Shown piece after piece: positions 1-11,416 of a DNA stretch of 64,000 bases (position 1 is its first letter; every line of letters begins with the position of its first letter). Origin of the DNA: Cerrena zonata (taxonomy: Eukaryota > Basidiomycota > Agaricomycetes > Polyporales > Cerrenaceae); assembly GCA_038087015.1 (NCBI GenBank), contig JASBNA010000019.1, positions 248,001 through 312,000 on the forward strand. The letters are read 5' to 3'. The notes under the pieces were generated by a model. That model was given only the letters and a program-made list of their open reading frames with translations, was not told where the DNA came from and did not search any database. A program made the position numbers and the translations under genes.

Positions 1-52
1 GTATGTAACATTTAATATCCTCGAGACCAGTGCTTATTTTGATTCCGGTCAG
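1..52 (+). other. Intron of the HECT ligase gene, at the window edge
   Basis: The first six bases, gtatgt, form a perfect fungal 5' splice site, and the stretch ends in ccggtcag. Coding sequence in the HECT ligase frame resumes at base 53. The window therefore starts at an exon-intron border, and all upstream exons of the ligase lie outside. Confidence 0.6.
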
Positions 53-3000
53 ATTCCAAACGGAGTTCCCCTTCATTGCTCGCACGTCAACTGCGATTAC
101 GTCTAGTCGCAGCTGAAGACTCCGACATTCCTCGCAACCTCAGCAACATCATTGTTTCCATTCATGCCATCGCTACTTTCCAAGCACTCCATGATTACCT
201 CAGACCCAGAGTAGCAGGCATCATGTCCGGTGCATCAAGACTATCGAGCATGCTTGCCGCCTTCCAAAGCCTGTCACGAAATGCTGCATCATCAAGCAGC
301 ACTGAGCCTCCGCCACCGCCGAAACCTGCCGACCCGCCAACTCAGGCTGGTTCGTCCAAAACGGAACTTGGTCGTCGAAGGAGTTTGCGTCTGAGCGCGA
401 AAGCGTCTAATAGCAATGATGCTGATGATACAACAGCCGATGCTGGTCTAGGAACAGATGTTCCTGCACCCGAGAACGTCGAGGTGTCTGGCAGTGCTGA
501 ACCAACACCAAGCGAGACTGTTGTGAACGATGAAGACCCTGAGTACGAAGCAGACTTTACTGATGAAGAGGTTGATGTTGATGCTGAGGTACGTTCGGAC
601 ACATTGACTCTCAGGATAGACGATTAACTATCATTAGGTGATTGATGATGATGGTGACGAAAACCAGAACAACGACAAAACCGTCACTGTCTCCATAGGC
701 GAAGGTATGTTTTGATTACCTGAATTCTTACGTTTGACGTTGATCTTACCTCGGATTTAGACGGATCCAAAGTTGTAGCCCAAACTCCTGAAGGCACCCG
801 TGTTGCTACACCGAACCCTGCCAAAGGTAGCCCATCTGCTGCCGCAGCAAGATTAGTGCAAAAGTCATCTTATGCCGCGGCGCTGAAGACGAAACCTAAT
901 GACTGGCATCTTGAGTTCTATGTCGATGATCAGAAACTCCCATTGGAGCTTACTATCTATGGCGCTATTCACCAGCACGAGGCACGCAAGAAGAAGGCAG
1001 GAAATGTTACACCTCCAAGTATGATTTGGCAGAATGTGTATACCGTGAAGTTCAAGAAGGTCCTTGGTCCCGCTAAATCCCCCGAACGTGAGTCTCAACG
1101 TTGTTAAAGTGATTGATAAATATATAACATATCGTACAGCACGTTCAGACGACCTTACCGTACGAAGTCGTTCACCACAACCTACCATCTCACTACTTGC
1201 CGATGATGCTCCTACGTCGAAGATTTTGCGACTGCTTCGAGTTTTACACAAACTGAACGCCACAGAGAATGAACGTCCAGTGGCCCCATCAAGCAAGCGA
1301 GCACTGGCAGAGTCAGCATTTGTTAACAACAAACTAACAGCGAAATTGACAAGACAGCTCGAGGAACCGATGATCGTTGCCAGGTATGGCTCTATTCTAA
1401 CACTCGAAATGTTGTGCCGTTACTAATGTACTATACGTCTTAGTTCTTGCCTACCGGATTGGGCGTTGGACCTCCCACAACATTTTGCCTTCCTTTTCCC
1501 ATTCGCTACCCGTTACAACTTCTTGCAGTCCACTTCATTCGGATACGCTCGTCTCATACTCAAGTGGCAGAGTCAGCAAACTCGGGGACAAGACAGTTCC
1601 AGACGTGACGATGGCGTCGGTTTCCTTGGCCGTCTCCAGCGACAGAAGGTTCGTATCTCCCGAGAGCACATCCTGGAATCGGCTGTGAAGGTCTTCGAGT
1701 TGTACGGTTCGTCGTCGTCAATCTTGGAAGTGGAGTACTTTGAGGAAGTCGGAACTGGTCTTGGGCCGACACTCGAATTCTATTCTTTGGTATCAAGAGA
1801 GTTCGCTCGCCGTGACCTCAAGATTTGGAGAGACTCAGATCCCTCCCTGACTGGTCAATATGTTCACCACCCACACGGCTTGTTCCCAGCCCCAATTAGC
1901 CCAACCGACATTGCTAATGACAACGGACAGTAAGTGATGCTACTTTGACGTGATTAATCATATCATTCTAATCAAGCCCTTCTCTTAGGAAACGAACACA
2001 TGTTTTCCGTATAATTGGACAGTTTGTTGCCAAGGCTATGCTTGATTCTCGCATTATAGACCTCTCGTTCAACAAAGTCTTCGTCAAACTTGCACTTGGC
2101 GAAGATGTCGCGTTGACATTAGACAACCTAAAGGTAAGAGAAGTCACACTGATATCGATACGAATTCTTACGAGTTTTGACTAGCGTGTTGACCCTGACT
2201 TGGCCGCGTCGCTACTCAAACTTCGCAACATAGCTTCCACGAAGGGTTCGAACGACAAGGTATGACATCAACCACAGACTCTGGAAATTTTTTTGCTGAC
2301 AATCTACAGATCCGCCGCAAGCTCGGCATGATGGACATCGAGGATCTCGCGTTGGACTTCACTATTCCCGGATATGATATCGAGCTTAAGCCAGGTGGAC
2401 GAGACATTTCTGTTACCACAGAAAACGTGGAGGAATACATCGAAGAGATCATCGACGCTATCATCGGCCGTGGCGCCAAGCTCCAAGCAAAGGCTTTCAG
2501 CGAAGGATTCTCGAAAGTCTTCCCAATCGCTGATCTCCGAGCATTCACACCAGATGAGTTGGTCATGCTCTTCGGAAATGCCGAGGAAGATTGGAGTCTC
2601 GAAAGTAAGTAGCAGCCGTTCGCCCCTCTCATCCTGTTATGGTGACTGACCATGACTTCGCAGCATTGAGCGAAGCTCTCAAGGCTGATCATGGCTTCAA
2701 TGTCGAGAGTCGCGCAATCCGAGATTTGCTAGAGGTCATGTCTGAGTACGACCCCACAACCCGGCGCAGCTATCTCCAATTCATCACTGGAAGCCCTAAG
2801 CTCCCCATAGGAGGTGCGTCTTCAGTCGTGTATCGCTTGCACTATTACTCACATAACCTTTTTCAGGTTTCCGTGGTCTCAATCCACCTTTGACCGTTGT
2901 GAGGAAGCCTCATGAAGCGCCTTTGACTGCCGACGATTATCTTCCGAGTGTGATGACGTGTGTGAACTATCTAAAGCTGCCAGAGTATTCATCGAAAGCA

Positions 3001-3063
3001 GTAATGAGGGAGAAGTTGCGGATTGCTATGAATGAGGGTGTCGGAAGTTTCCATTTGTCATAG
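53..3063 (+). CDS. UFD4: HECT-type E3 ubiquitin ligase, Ufd4/TRIP12 family (3' part only)
   Basis: The HECT class takes ubiquitin from an E2 onto a catalytic cysteine and passes it to substrates; Ufd4/TRIP12 acts in the ubiquitin-fusion-degradation pathway. Roughly 840 residues are visible, over about ten exons. The first ones ([20 protein letters not shown], then [20 protein letters not shown]) are the conserved block before the HECT domain in this family. An acidic, low-complexity linker follows (about 480-700). The HECT domain runs from about 1640 ([20 protein letters not shown], then [20 protein letters not shown]) to the end. The catalytic cysteine is in [16 protein letters not shown], codon 2959-2961. 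The C-terminus is a normal HECT tail and stops at TAG 3061-3063. The armadillo-like N-terminal part is outside the window. Family call is firm; the orthologue name is inferred. Confidence 0.92.
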
Positions 3064-3286
3064 TTTTCGACTCACATTATCTTGTGCTATTAGTATCATT
3101 GTTCTATTAGACTTTGCATCGTTTTACTCGCCTAATAAATACATATTATTCAACCAACTTCATACTTGCTTCGTGAATATTGACTGGGAGTTCAATCGTT
3201 CAAGCAAGGGAGCGCTGACTCAGCAGAATCTGAAGTTGTGCGCTTACGACTCAAGCATTCTACAGCCACCTCTATAATCAACCACC

Positions 3287-3892
3287 ATGTCTAAACATCA
3301 TCCGGGTATGTGCTGCCTCAACGTTGATCATTTACGAACTAAATAATGTCCCCTCATAGATCTCATTATGTGCAGACGCCAGCCTGGCATAGGTGAGCAC
3401 ACTGCTCCGCAATAGAAATAAAGATACTAATAATGACCTCTGGACTCTCCAGCCATTGGCAGGTTATGTGAGAAGTGCGATGGAAAATGGTACGTCTACG
3501 ACTTGGATACGGAACAGGTATGGCTAACAATTGAAGTGCACAGTCCCGTGTGTGATTCCTATGTGCGACCGGAAACTCTCGTGCGTATTTGTGATGAGTG
3601 CAACTTTGGTACTTACGGTGGAAGATGCATTATTTGTGGCTCACCCGGTAAGCAAATACGATGTGCATACTCACGCAACGTTGACTTATATCGCAACTAG
3701 GTATCTCCGATGCCTACTACTGTGCGGAGTGTACCAGGCTGGAGAAAGATAGAGATGGCTGCCCGAAGATCGTGAACCTGGGTGCAAGTAGAACAGACCT
3801 GTTTTATGAACGCCGTCGTTTAGGTAAATTGTGTTTATGGCTTGTATTCTTTCTTTAACTCACAATATATCATAGGCTTCAAGAAGGGCTAG
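3287..3892 (+). CDS. PHF5A: PHF5A/Rds3-like pre-mRNA splicing factor (SF3b subunit)
   Basis: This small (about 110 residue) zinc protein sits in the SF3b complex of the U2 snRNP and helps recognise the branch site. The spliced product starts [20 protein letters not shown] and carries the conserved series of CxxC knuckles: [35 protein letters not shown] and [20 protein letters not shown]. It ends in [14 protein letters not shown] followed by TAG. These blocks match this near-invariant eukaryotic family along their whole length. The gene is cut by several introns, including one in the middle of a zinc ligand codon (AAATG|gtacgt...cacag|TCCCG rebuilds KCPVC). ATG 3287 is in a good context (ACCACCATGT). 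It lies 223 bases after the HECT stop on the same strand. Confidence 0.95.
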
Positions 3893-4060
3893 CATCGCTT
3901 CTTTATTCATCTTGTAATATACACCGTACTGTCTCATCTATGTTTCTTTGTGCTATAGTAAAAAAGCAATACTTCCTTCAAACTACGGGATGTGGACATC
4001 AGCATGGTTTTCTTTTTCCTAGTTGTAATTGTTAGCAAGATTAGAATTCGAGAGACATCC

Positions 4061-4065
4061 AAAAA
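4061..4065 (-). terminator. Pol III terminator of tRNA-Pro
   Basis: A run of five A on the plus strand (T5 on the transcript) lies 17 bases beyond the 3' end of the minus-strand tRNA. This is the usual RNA polymerase III stop signal. Confidence 0.6.
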
Positions 4066-4082
4066 TACGGCAACACGTTTAG

Positions 4083-4165
4083 GGCCTGGCCGGGAATTGA
4101 ACCCGGGACCTCCTCCAAACGATCAATAACCCTAAGAAGGAATCATACTACTAGACCACCAGGCC
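4083..4165 (-). tRNA. tRNA-Pro (anticodon AGG) with a 12-base intron
   Basis: Read on the minus strand, the 83 bases fold as a full tRNA. The acceptor stem GGCCTGG pairs with CCAGGCC. The D-arm has a short stem. The anticodon stem CCTTC pairs with GGAGG around loop TTAGGG..T, and the T-arm is CCGGG-TTCAATT-CCCGG. The anticodon AGG is followed by G37 and then a 12-base insert (4118-4129, plus strand aacgatcaataa) before base 38. This is the canonical position of eukaryotic tRNA introns. Removing it leaves a 71-base body with every stem closed. It sits between PHF5A and RPT4 and is transcribed against both. Confidence 0.95.
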
Positions 4166-4305
4166 ATAAGAAGATCGGCGCCGATAGTGCTCAGACCCAT
4201 AGTAAAGTAGACACGCATGCGCGACGCGTCATTCACTGAAGTCACCAAGTCGCGTTTGGTCTTACATTCGCTCTACCCTTTCTCTTTCTTTCCACCTCCT
4301 TCAAC

Positions 4306-5920
4306 ATGTCAGCATCATCATCATCGACGCCAATGGACTCGAGACGCAAGGATGCTCTCAAAGCGTACCGCGAAAAAATGCGGCAACATGAACACTCCAG
4401 TCACAGTCTTAAGAACCGTGAGTAGATATTCGGTTATTGTTGAGACAGTTTGTCTGACAGCCTACACAGTACGATTTGCCTTGAAGGACTTAGAAAAAGA
4501 CTATGAGAAGACCGAAGACGACATCAAGGCAGTACAATCCGTTGGACAAATTATTGGAGAAGTTATGAAGCAACTAGACGACGACCGATGTGAGTCGACC
4601 TCTGCATGTGCACCAAGTGCCTCTGATTGAGCATTTAGCGCAGTTATTGTGAAAGCATCCTCGGGACCACGATATGTTGTCTCGTACAGACCAGCCCTCC
4701 CAGTTGCCAAACTCAAGACAGGTACCCGAGTCAGTCTCGATATGACAACTCTTACAATTATGCGAATACTACCACGAGAAGTGGATCCTATGGTGTATAA
4801 GATGAGTTTGGAAGATCCAGGAGGTGCTTCGTTTGCAGGCATTGGTGGTTTAGGGGAACAAGTCCGAGAGCTTCGAGAGGTAAGATGGCCGTTTACGCCT
4901 AATGACTCCCTCCTTACACACCCATCAGGTCATTGAGCTTCCATTACTGAATCCTGAGCTCTTCCAACGTGTCGGGATAAAACCTCCCAAAGGTGTCCTC
5001 CTTTACGGTCCCCCGGGTACTGGCAAAACATTATTAGCTCGAGCGGTGGCTGCCACACTCAATACAAATTTCCTGAAGGTCGTTTCTTCCGCTATCGTCG
5101 ACAAGTACATCGGCGAATCGGCACGAGTGGTACGGGAGATGTTTGGGTATGCACGAGAGCATGAACCTTGTGTCATTTTCATGGATGAAATCGACGCCAT
5201 CGGCGGTCGACGTTTCTCAGAAGGTACCAGTGCAGATCGTGAGATCCAAAGAACTCTAATGGAGGTGAGGCGGTTATGTTATTTTGTGGCGGGTGCATGT
5301 CTCTTGACCTTGGTTCCTTGAATGTAGCTTTTGAACCAAATGGATGGTTTCGACTCGCTTGGTCGGACGAAACTTATTATGGCCACCAACAGACCGGATA
5401 CTCTGGACCCAGCGCTTCTCCGACCTGGAAGGCTGGATCGAAAGATTGAGATTCCGTTACCAAATGAGCAGGCCAGACTGGAGATTTTGAAAATCCATGC
5501 TGCGCCTGTGAACAAGGGCGGGGAGATTGATTATGAGGCGATCGTCAAGGTTTGTAGCACGTTGTTGAGCAATGATTCTATAATGCCCTTATGATACTTA
5601 TGGAAATTCCTTTGTATCTAGCTTTCCGATGGCTTCAATGGTGCCGACCTTCGAAATGTTATCACTGAGGCGGGCATGTTCGCCATCCGGGATGATCGGT
5701 AAGGTTCCATAAAAGTGTTCTACCGATAGCTAAACTTATTACAATGCTTGTTTCCTTTTCCAGCGAGTATGTCAACCAAGAAGATTTGACCAAGGCGGCA
5801 CGTAAAGTTGGGGAAGCTAAGAAGCACGAGAGTAAGCCTGGCTCATTTCCTACAGTTTTCCAACACGCGACCTGACATCATCCTTATTTTCACATAGGCA
5901 AATTGGAGTACTCAGCATAG
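4306..5920 (+). CDS. RPT4: 26S proteasome regulatory ATPase Rpt4 (PSMC6)
   Basis: This is one of the six AAA+ ATPases of the proteasome base ring, which unfolds ubiquitinated substrates and feeds them to the 20S core. The spliced protein is about 395 residues. It has an N-terminal coiled coil ([20 protein letters not shown]), an OB-like domain ([20 protein letters not shown]) and the AAA domain. The AAA domain shows Walker A GPPGTGKT (near 5015), Walker [14 protein letters not shown], the second region of homology [20 protein letters not shown] and a C-terminal helical part ending SKLEYSA. The sequence [16 protein letters not shown] and the tail fit Rpt4 rather than Rpt1-3, 5 or 6. ATG 4306 is the first in-frame start. 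Some seven introns interrupt the gene. It lies two genes away from the Ufd4-like ligase. Confidence 0.95.
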
Positions 5921-6858
5921 TGTTAATGTTGACATTCTCTATTCCTTCCGGCATTCTATCTGTACCTATACAGTTTCTTTTTTCATCACATGACACATTC
6001 TTGGAATACTCGGCACCTTCGACCTCGCGGAATCGACTGCTTGATGAGGCAGGTCTTGTAAATGCCAAGGTTTGCCGCCTTTACATATGAGGCCGAACTA
6101 AATGGAACATTGAGAGGTCTGGGACATTTGAGGTCGGCTTTCTAAACAAATCCTGATCTGCTCCTGCTCCGAGGGAATGGGATTTCTAAAGGCTCGGAAC
6201 ATGTCCTGAAGAACTGGAAGGTGAGTGTATGCATATGGCTGACTTCGTTCGCCCGTCGCTTGCGTTCTCAGATATCTTATTCCGAAACCAAATACTCTCC
6301 CCGAATAGGTGCGCTCTCGACTTCCTTTACACTTAAGCTACCGAGTGGGGTTTCCTATTGCCGTGTGGCTCTGTCTCCGCTCAATGATCATCTTTAGTTC
6401 TGGGCGAAGTGGAGCGGATCGTGTACCCATGATAGAACATTACTCACCTTCTAAGTGTACATCTTTTCCTTCTTTAGATCGATGCAGCTCTAACTCCTAA
6501 CGGCTGCGTTTTTGATCCTGGCCCGCAATTTCTGGTGTTGGAACAATGGTCGAAAACTTTACCTCTCACACCTCTCATTCCGTAGTTCCTGGCCTGAGTA
6601 CTACACGCGGATCCTTCAACGTCCGAATGGGCCGAGACGTGGGTCGGGGGCAGGTGGTACCGTGTAGAAGGAGGATCGTGAAACGAGATGCATGGAGACT
6701 TCGAAGGGATCTGGCTTCCTAGCGGGTAATGACCATCCGGGGAGGTATCAATTATAATGAATTTGTCCTGACAAACAGTTACCAGCAAAGAGGTATAAAA
6801 GTTGATCGTCTTGACGGAGAGAACAGCAAGAGGACACCGTCCCCCTCCCTCACTCAAG
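5921..6858. other. Intergenic, promoter side of the carboxypeptidase gene
   Basis: No convincing gene is present. The longest reading frames (for example 6474-6899 minus) have no recognisable motif and no splice support. The last 70 bases hold a TATA box. Confidence 0.5.
6794..6800 (+). promoter_or_regulatory. TATA box of the S10 carboxypeptidase gene
   Basis: TATAAAA occurs 59 bases before the ATG at 6859 (AGGTATAAAAGTTG). The spacing allows a transcription start about 30 bases downstream and a short leader. A strong TATA suits an inducible secreted enzyme; the role is inferred. Confidence 0.55.
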
Positions 6859-9800
6859 ATGTTCCCTCGCTCTACGTTTCTCATCGTCTCAGCAGCCATT
6901 GCATTAGTCCGTTGTCAGGGCATCAACGATCCCCAGCCAGTCAACCCTAGTTGGCCTCATGATTACCCTGGAAAGCCGGACGGCGACTTCAGTCCCGATT
7001 GGCAGGAATGTATGAACATCTATACACTTACTCATCTTTTGAGAATATTAAGGGCTGACACCTTGTGGCTTACACACACATAGACTTCCGAGTGAAGGAT
7101 CCGTTACCTGACATTACGTTCCCCGTTGCTCGCAGTTTCGCTGGTAACGTTGGAGTTAATCGTCAAGGACACCCTAACAACACCCTTTTCTTCTGGGCGT
7201 TTGAGAAAGAAAACGGGACGTTGACAAACCCTGAGAATATCGCTGCGCCCTGGGGAATATGGCTCAACGGAGGGTAATAAAATTTTCTTTTCTGATGTTA
7301 TTCGCAGCAGAGCATTTCTCAAGAGGGTTTTCACAGGCCGGGTTCGTCCAGTATGCTCGGACTTCTATTCGAGGTTAGTCCGTTCCCTTTTTCGGCTATG
7401 TACATCAACTCGCTGGTTCTAAATATTGATCGCTATTGGATGGCACATTTCAGAACGGTCCTATCCATATCAACGGGGACTACTCGGTTTCAGGCAACCA
7501 ATTCAGTTGGAATACCCTTGCGGATTACTTCTGGTTAGATCAGCCTGTGTACGTGCTTTCCCTCGCTCTGTTCCTTGTGGGATTTTCCCTGACGGCTCCA
7601 TTTAGCGGAACCGGCTGGTCTACTGTAGAAGCCGACGGCCTGGGTAAGACTTCTGTCGCGTCTGTTTCGGGCATTTAACTAAACCCAGCTTGTTCCAGCC
7701 CGAGATGAAGACGAACTCGGCAGAGACTTTGTAGGTGTTACAAATATGGGTGATTGTGTGTGGCTGTTGTTGACTCATGTTCTTTCGCTTCTGCTGCACT
7801 AGTGGGGATTTGTAGAGAATATTGTGAAGGTCTTCCCCAATTTGAAATCGAGGCCTCTGTATTTGACTGGAGAAAGTTACGCGGGAGTATATATTGTATG
7901 TTATTTTCCGGCTACGTCTTTTAGGATCTCCATTCTGATGTTACGTTTATAGCCTTACATCACCAAGACCTATTTTGGACTCGACAACCCTCCTGTTCGT
8001 CTGGCTAAGATAGCCATTGGAGATGGATCCTTGGGCAGTGACCGTACTAACACACATTTGCCAACGGTAAGATATGGTTTTAGCATGACTGATCCCTTAT
8101 GTCTGACATTGTGTCTCAGCTTTCGGTAATACGAACTTACCCTCAGCTGATTTCATACGACCCGGAGGTCTATGCATATTTCAAAGAACAGTACGCCACA
8201 ACTCATCATTGTTCACATCTGTTGATGATCCGCTAACTGACTTCCTAGGTCGGACCTTTGTGGGTACAACATAACACTGACATATCCCCAAAACGGCCAT
8301 TTCCCGACCCTTGATGGGCCCATCTCCGACTTGTTCTCAAGTCTCTCCCTCCGCTTGAAGGCTACAGCACGACGTGTCATTTTTTCCAAGCGGGAGATGG
8401 CAAGTGAGGTTCAAAAACGTGCTCTCGAACATCCAGGCGGTTTGCAAAAGAGAGAAGCGTCACGTCAACAGTGGAAGAGGGATCTCAGCGACAGAGCTAA
8501 CGGTACCATCGACCCGTATTACCAGTGTGCCATCTACGACGAGATGGTTGATTATGCTCTGAATTTCTCATTACCGTGGAGTGAGTTCTTTCTAGTTTCC
8601 CATCGGTTCGTCTTTCTGATGAGCTATAGACTTGAGCGACCATACCAATGGACCTGACTACAATGCATTCGATGTAAGCTCTGCTTGGCATTAATATCTC
8701 CTTTTACATTATTGATACGCATCACACAGGTGTACAACATCCCTGATGCGTCAGTCTCGTATCCCACAGGACAATCTCTTTGTTACTAATTTTTCTTACC
8801 GCTTAGACTTGATCCAGAATCGCCGCTTGATGCTGCTCCATTCCTCAACAGTTCGTACCTTGTTCCGACTACATAATTTCGATATGGCTCATACTCTTTC
8901 AGATGATCAAACTCGTGCGGCGATTCATGCCCCCACCGTCAAAAACTGGGTACCAACCGTCAGGACTCCATTCGGTGAGAACGCCATCCGCTTCGGTGTC
9001 TATTCAACCTTTTCTTACGTCGTCTGCCGCAGGCACCAATGATGGAACCGATCCCAGTAAGTTTTCTCGGTACCTTTCAAATTTGTTTCCGTCAATCAAC
9101 TATTTTGTGCTGTTCCTTAGGCGTTGAGTAAGTCTTCCGGTCGCCTCGAGGTCGTCAGAGTTAAACCGAGTCCTTGTATTATAGATCCGCGGCCTTCCTT
9201 TCCGAACTTGCCACGAACGCTTCGGCGCATGGCATCCCTGTCGTCATCTATTCTGGGAACGACGATTCTCTCGTCCCGCATTTCGGCAATGAAGGTACGT
9301 CACTACATAATCTTATAATAAGTGACTTCTGACGCCATTGGCTCCCTTGTTCTTATTTTTATGTAGTGGTAATACAAGTAAGCAGCTATAATCATCGTCC
9401 GATTCTCGCAACTTAATTGCATTGGTTAGAACACTACTTTCGGTGGAATTCAGGGCTTCACCCGAAAGCCGCAAACCCCTTGGCTCGATGACGATGGCAA
9501 TTTCGCCGGTATCGCCCATCAAGAGCGAAACTGGACGTTTGTTCTATTTTCGAATGCCAGTCACCAAGTGCCTATGTCTCAGCCCGGACGAGTGAGTCTT
9601 ATCAACTTTGCCGTAGATTACCATAAGCCTAATGTCGGTATCGCGAACAGGCACTGATATTCCTCCGAGACTTCATCCTCGGAAGCACCAAGACAGGCCT
9701 AGTACAAAAGGCTGTTGACGGTGCGGTGGATGTCATTGGTGGCGAAGAACCTGCACTTTTCATCCATAATATCCTCGAAGGCCAAGATGGAATCTTCGTA

Positions 9801-9929
9801 GGGTCTTCAGTGACCCAGTCTACCATCAACTATCCCGCTGCTACTGTTGCAGCCTGGAATGCCTTTATTGCTACCGCTACAGCTACGCCGATCACAACCA
9901 TACCGACCGCAATCATACCTCAAATCTAA
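6859..9929 (+). CDS. Secreted serine carboxypeptidase, peptidase family S10
   Basis: Family S10 enzymes remove C-terminal amino acids from peptides at acidic pH. The protein starts with a signal peptide (MFPRSTFLIVSAAIALVRCQ). The catalytic Ser is in GESYAGVYIP (codon 7875-7877). The oxyanion/substrate loop is GIWLNGGPGSSSML, followed by FWLDQPVGTGWST. The catalytic Asp is in YSGNDDSLVPHFGNE and the His in SNASHQVPMSQPGRA. Several NxS/T sites (NNT, NGT, NLS, NAS, NWT) fit passage through the ER. At least a dozen introns split the gene, and exon joins are inferred. Between the two halves (8380-8500) lies a charged insert with four Lys-Arg pairs, suggesting proteolytic maturation. A C-terminal Thr/Ala/Pro-rich tail follows the peptidase domain; no GPI signal is obvious. 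Confidence 0.9.
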
Positions 9930-10301
9930 ATGTAGCAAGTCGTTGTCTTGAATTTGCTCTCGTAACTGTTTCCCCCTTCGACCTTCACATGTAGCCTATT
10001 TTTTTCTCTTTACTCTGGTGTATTTATTGGGCATGTAGCGATTTGGGAAAAATGTATACTCTAGTTTGTTGCAACTTGTAACCTTGGCTCGTCAAGTCGA
10101 TGATTCAATTTATTACGATGAAGTCATCGTTGGTCGGAGTGACGGACCGTGTTGATCAGTCCTCGATCAGCGTTCGGCTAAATGGCAAAGCATGTTCTCC
10201 ACATTTCAGAATGAGTCAGGGTACAAATAATCTCACTAGGCGTCATATTCGTCTTCATAGACAACCACCACTAGACTACTAGAGTATAGACCTTCGCAAT
10301 C
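9930..10301. other. Intergenic between carboxypeptidase and phosphatase
   Basis: This contains the 3' untranslated region of the carboxypeptidase gene and the upstream region of the next gene on the same strand. I see no other feature. Confidence 0.5.
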
Positions 10302-11311
10302 ATGGTCAAAGCCACAGAAAAGCGCATCTATCTTACAAGGCACGCTCAAGCAGAACACAAGTACGTCATACATTTACACTTGCCCCGGTCGTCGCATTGA
10401 CCCGAACTTCTTCAGTGTCGCAGAAGACTACAGCAGTATGTGCTACATCGTTCCTTTATAAGGACGAAACATACTTACATCCCGATCAGTCTTAGATGCT
10501 CCGCTCACTCAATTGGGTCGTCAACAGTCTGCCGCCTTGCTTGAGGCTACGAAAGATACAATTCAGAAGACTGCCGAGCTGATTGTAACCAGCGCCATGC
10601 GGCGTCCCTTGTCTACTATGGTAATCGGCTATGCAGAGTTGAGGAAGAGATTAGAAGCAGAGGGGAAGTCTGTTGTCGTTTTGCCTCAGTTGCAAGAGGT
10701 TCGCACCATTTCAAACTCGGCTGTTCATCGAGAATCGCCATCGAGGTCAATGAGCTTGATGTCGATGATTGGTTGAAACTGACCAATGTACATGATCGCT
10801 GATCAGCCTTGTATTCTTGTATGCATAGTGTAATGATTTCCCGTGCGACAAGGGCTCGGTACGTGTTCTATTCTTGACCTCAAACTCATCATGCGCTCCC
10901 GCTCATCCCCAATGATATCTCCGTATCACGTACATTTAGCCCCGCGAAGAATTAGAGGCTAACCCCGAGTATGCCGGCCTCGACTTCAGCCTCCTTACAC
11001 CCGACTGGACGTCCAAACAAGGGTTCTACGCCAGTGACACTGCATCCCTCGAAGCTCGCGCTCGTTGGAACCGAAAGTGGTTGAGGGAAAGACCTGAGAA
11101 GGAGATCGTCCTCATTGCGCATGGGGATTGTTTGCGGTACATCACCGAGGGCGAAAATACTCACAAGCCGTGGGCCAATGCGGAGGTGAGGGAATATACC
11201 TTCAAATGCGAAGCGGAAGAAGACAAGGAGGGTGAAGCTTGGATGGTGCCCGTCACGGTGGTGGCGAAGGAAGGGGCAGATGAGCCTACTTCTTCGGAGG
11301 GTGCCAACTAG
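10302..11311 (+). CDS. Histidine-phosphatase superfamily protein (PMU1-like phosphoglycerate mutase fold)
   Basis: Members hydrolyse phosphate esters through a phospho-histidine. The start MVKATEKRIYLTRHAQAEHN contains the RHx catalytic motif (TRHAQAEHN, as in yeast Pmu1 rather than classic RHG). It is followed by DAPLTQLGRQQSAALLEATK, the second basic motif VTSAMRRPLSTM and the second catalytic histidine in VLIAHGDCLRYIT. Splicing out 10698-10831 and a later intron restores ECNDFPCDKGS|PREELEANPEYAGLDFS, a block typical of fungal members. Without these joins the gene looks like separate fragments. The substrate cannot be told; true glycolytic mutase activity is unlikely. Stop TAG 11309-11311. 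It converges on MED4, with about 105 bases between the stops. Confidence 0.85.
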
Positions 11312-11416
11312 GAAACGGACAAGTAGAATGAAGGAGCCTAGATGTAGACGAATAGAAGCGGACATGGTATATGTCGAACGCGGTTGTACAAGAATACAAA
11401 TACAGTAGATGTTGGG

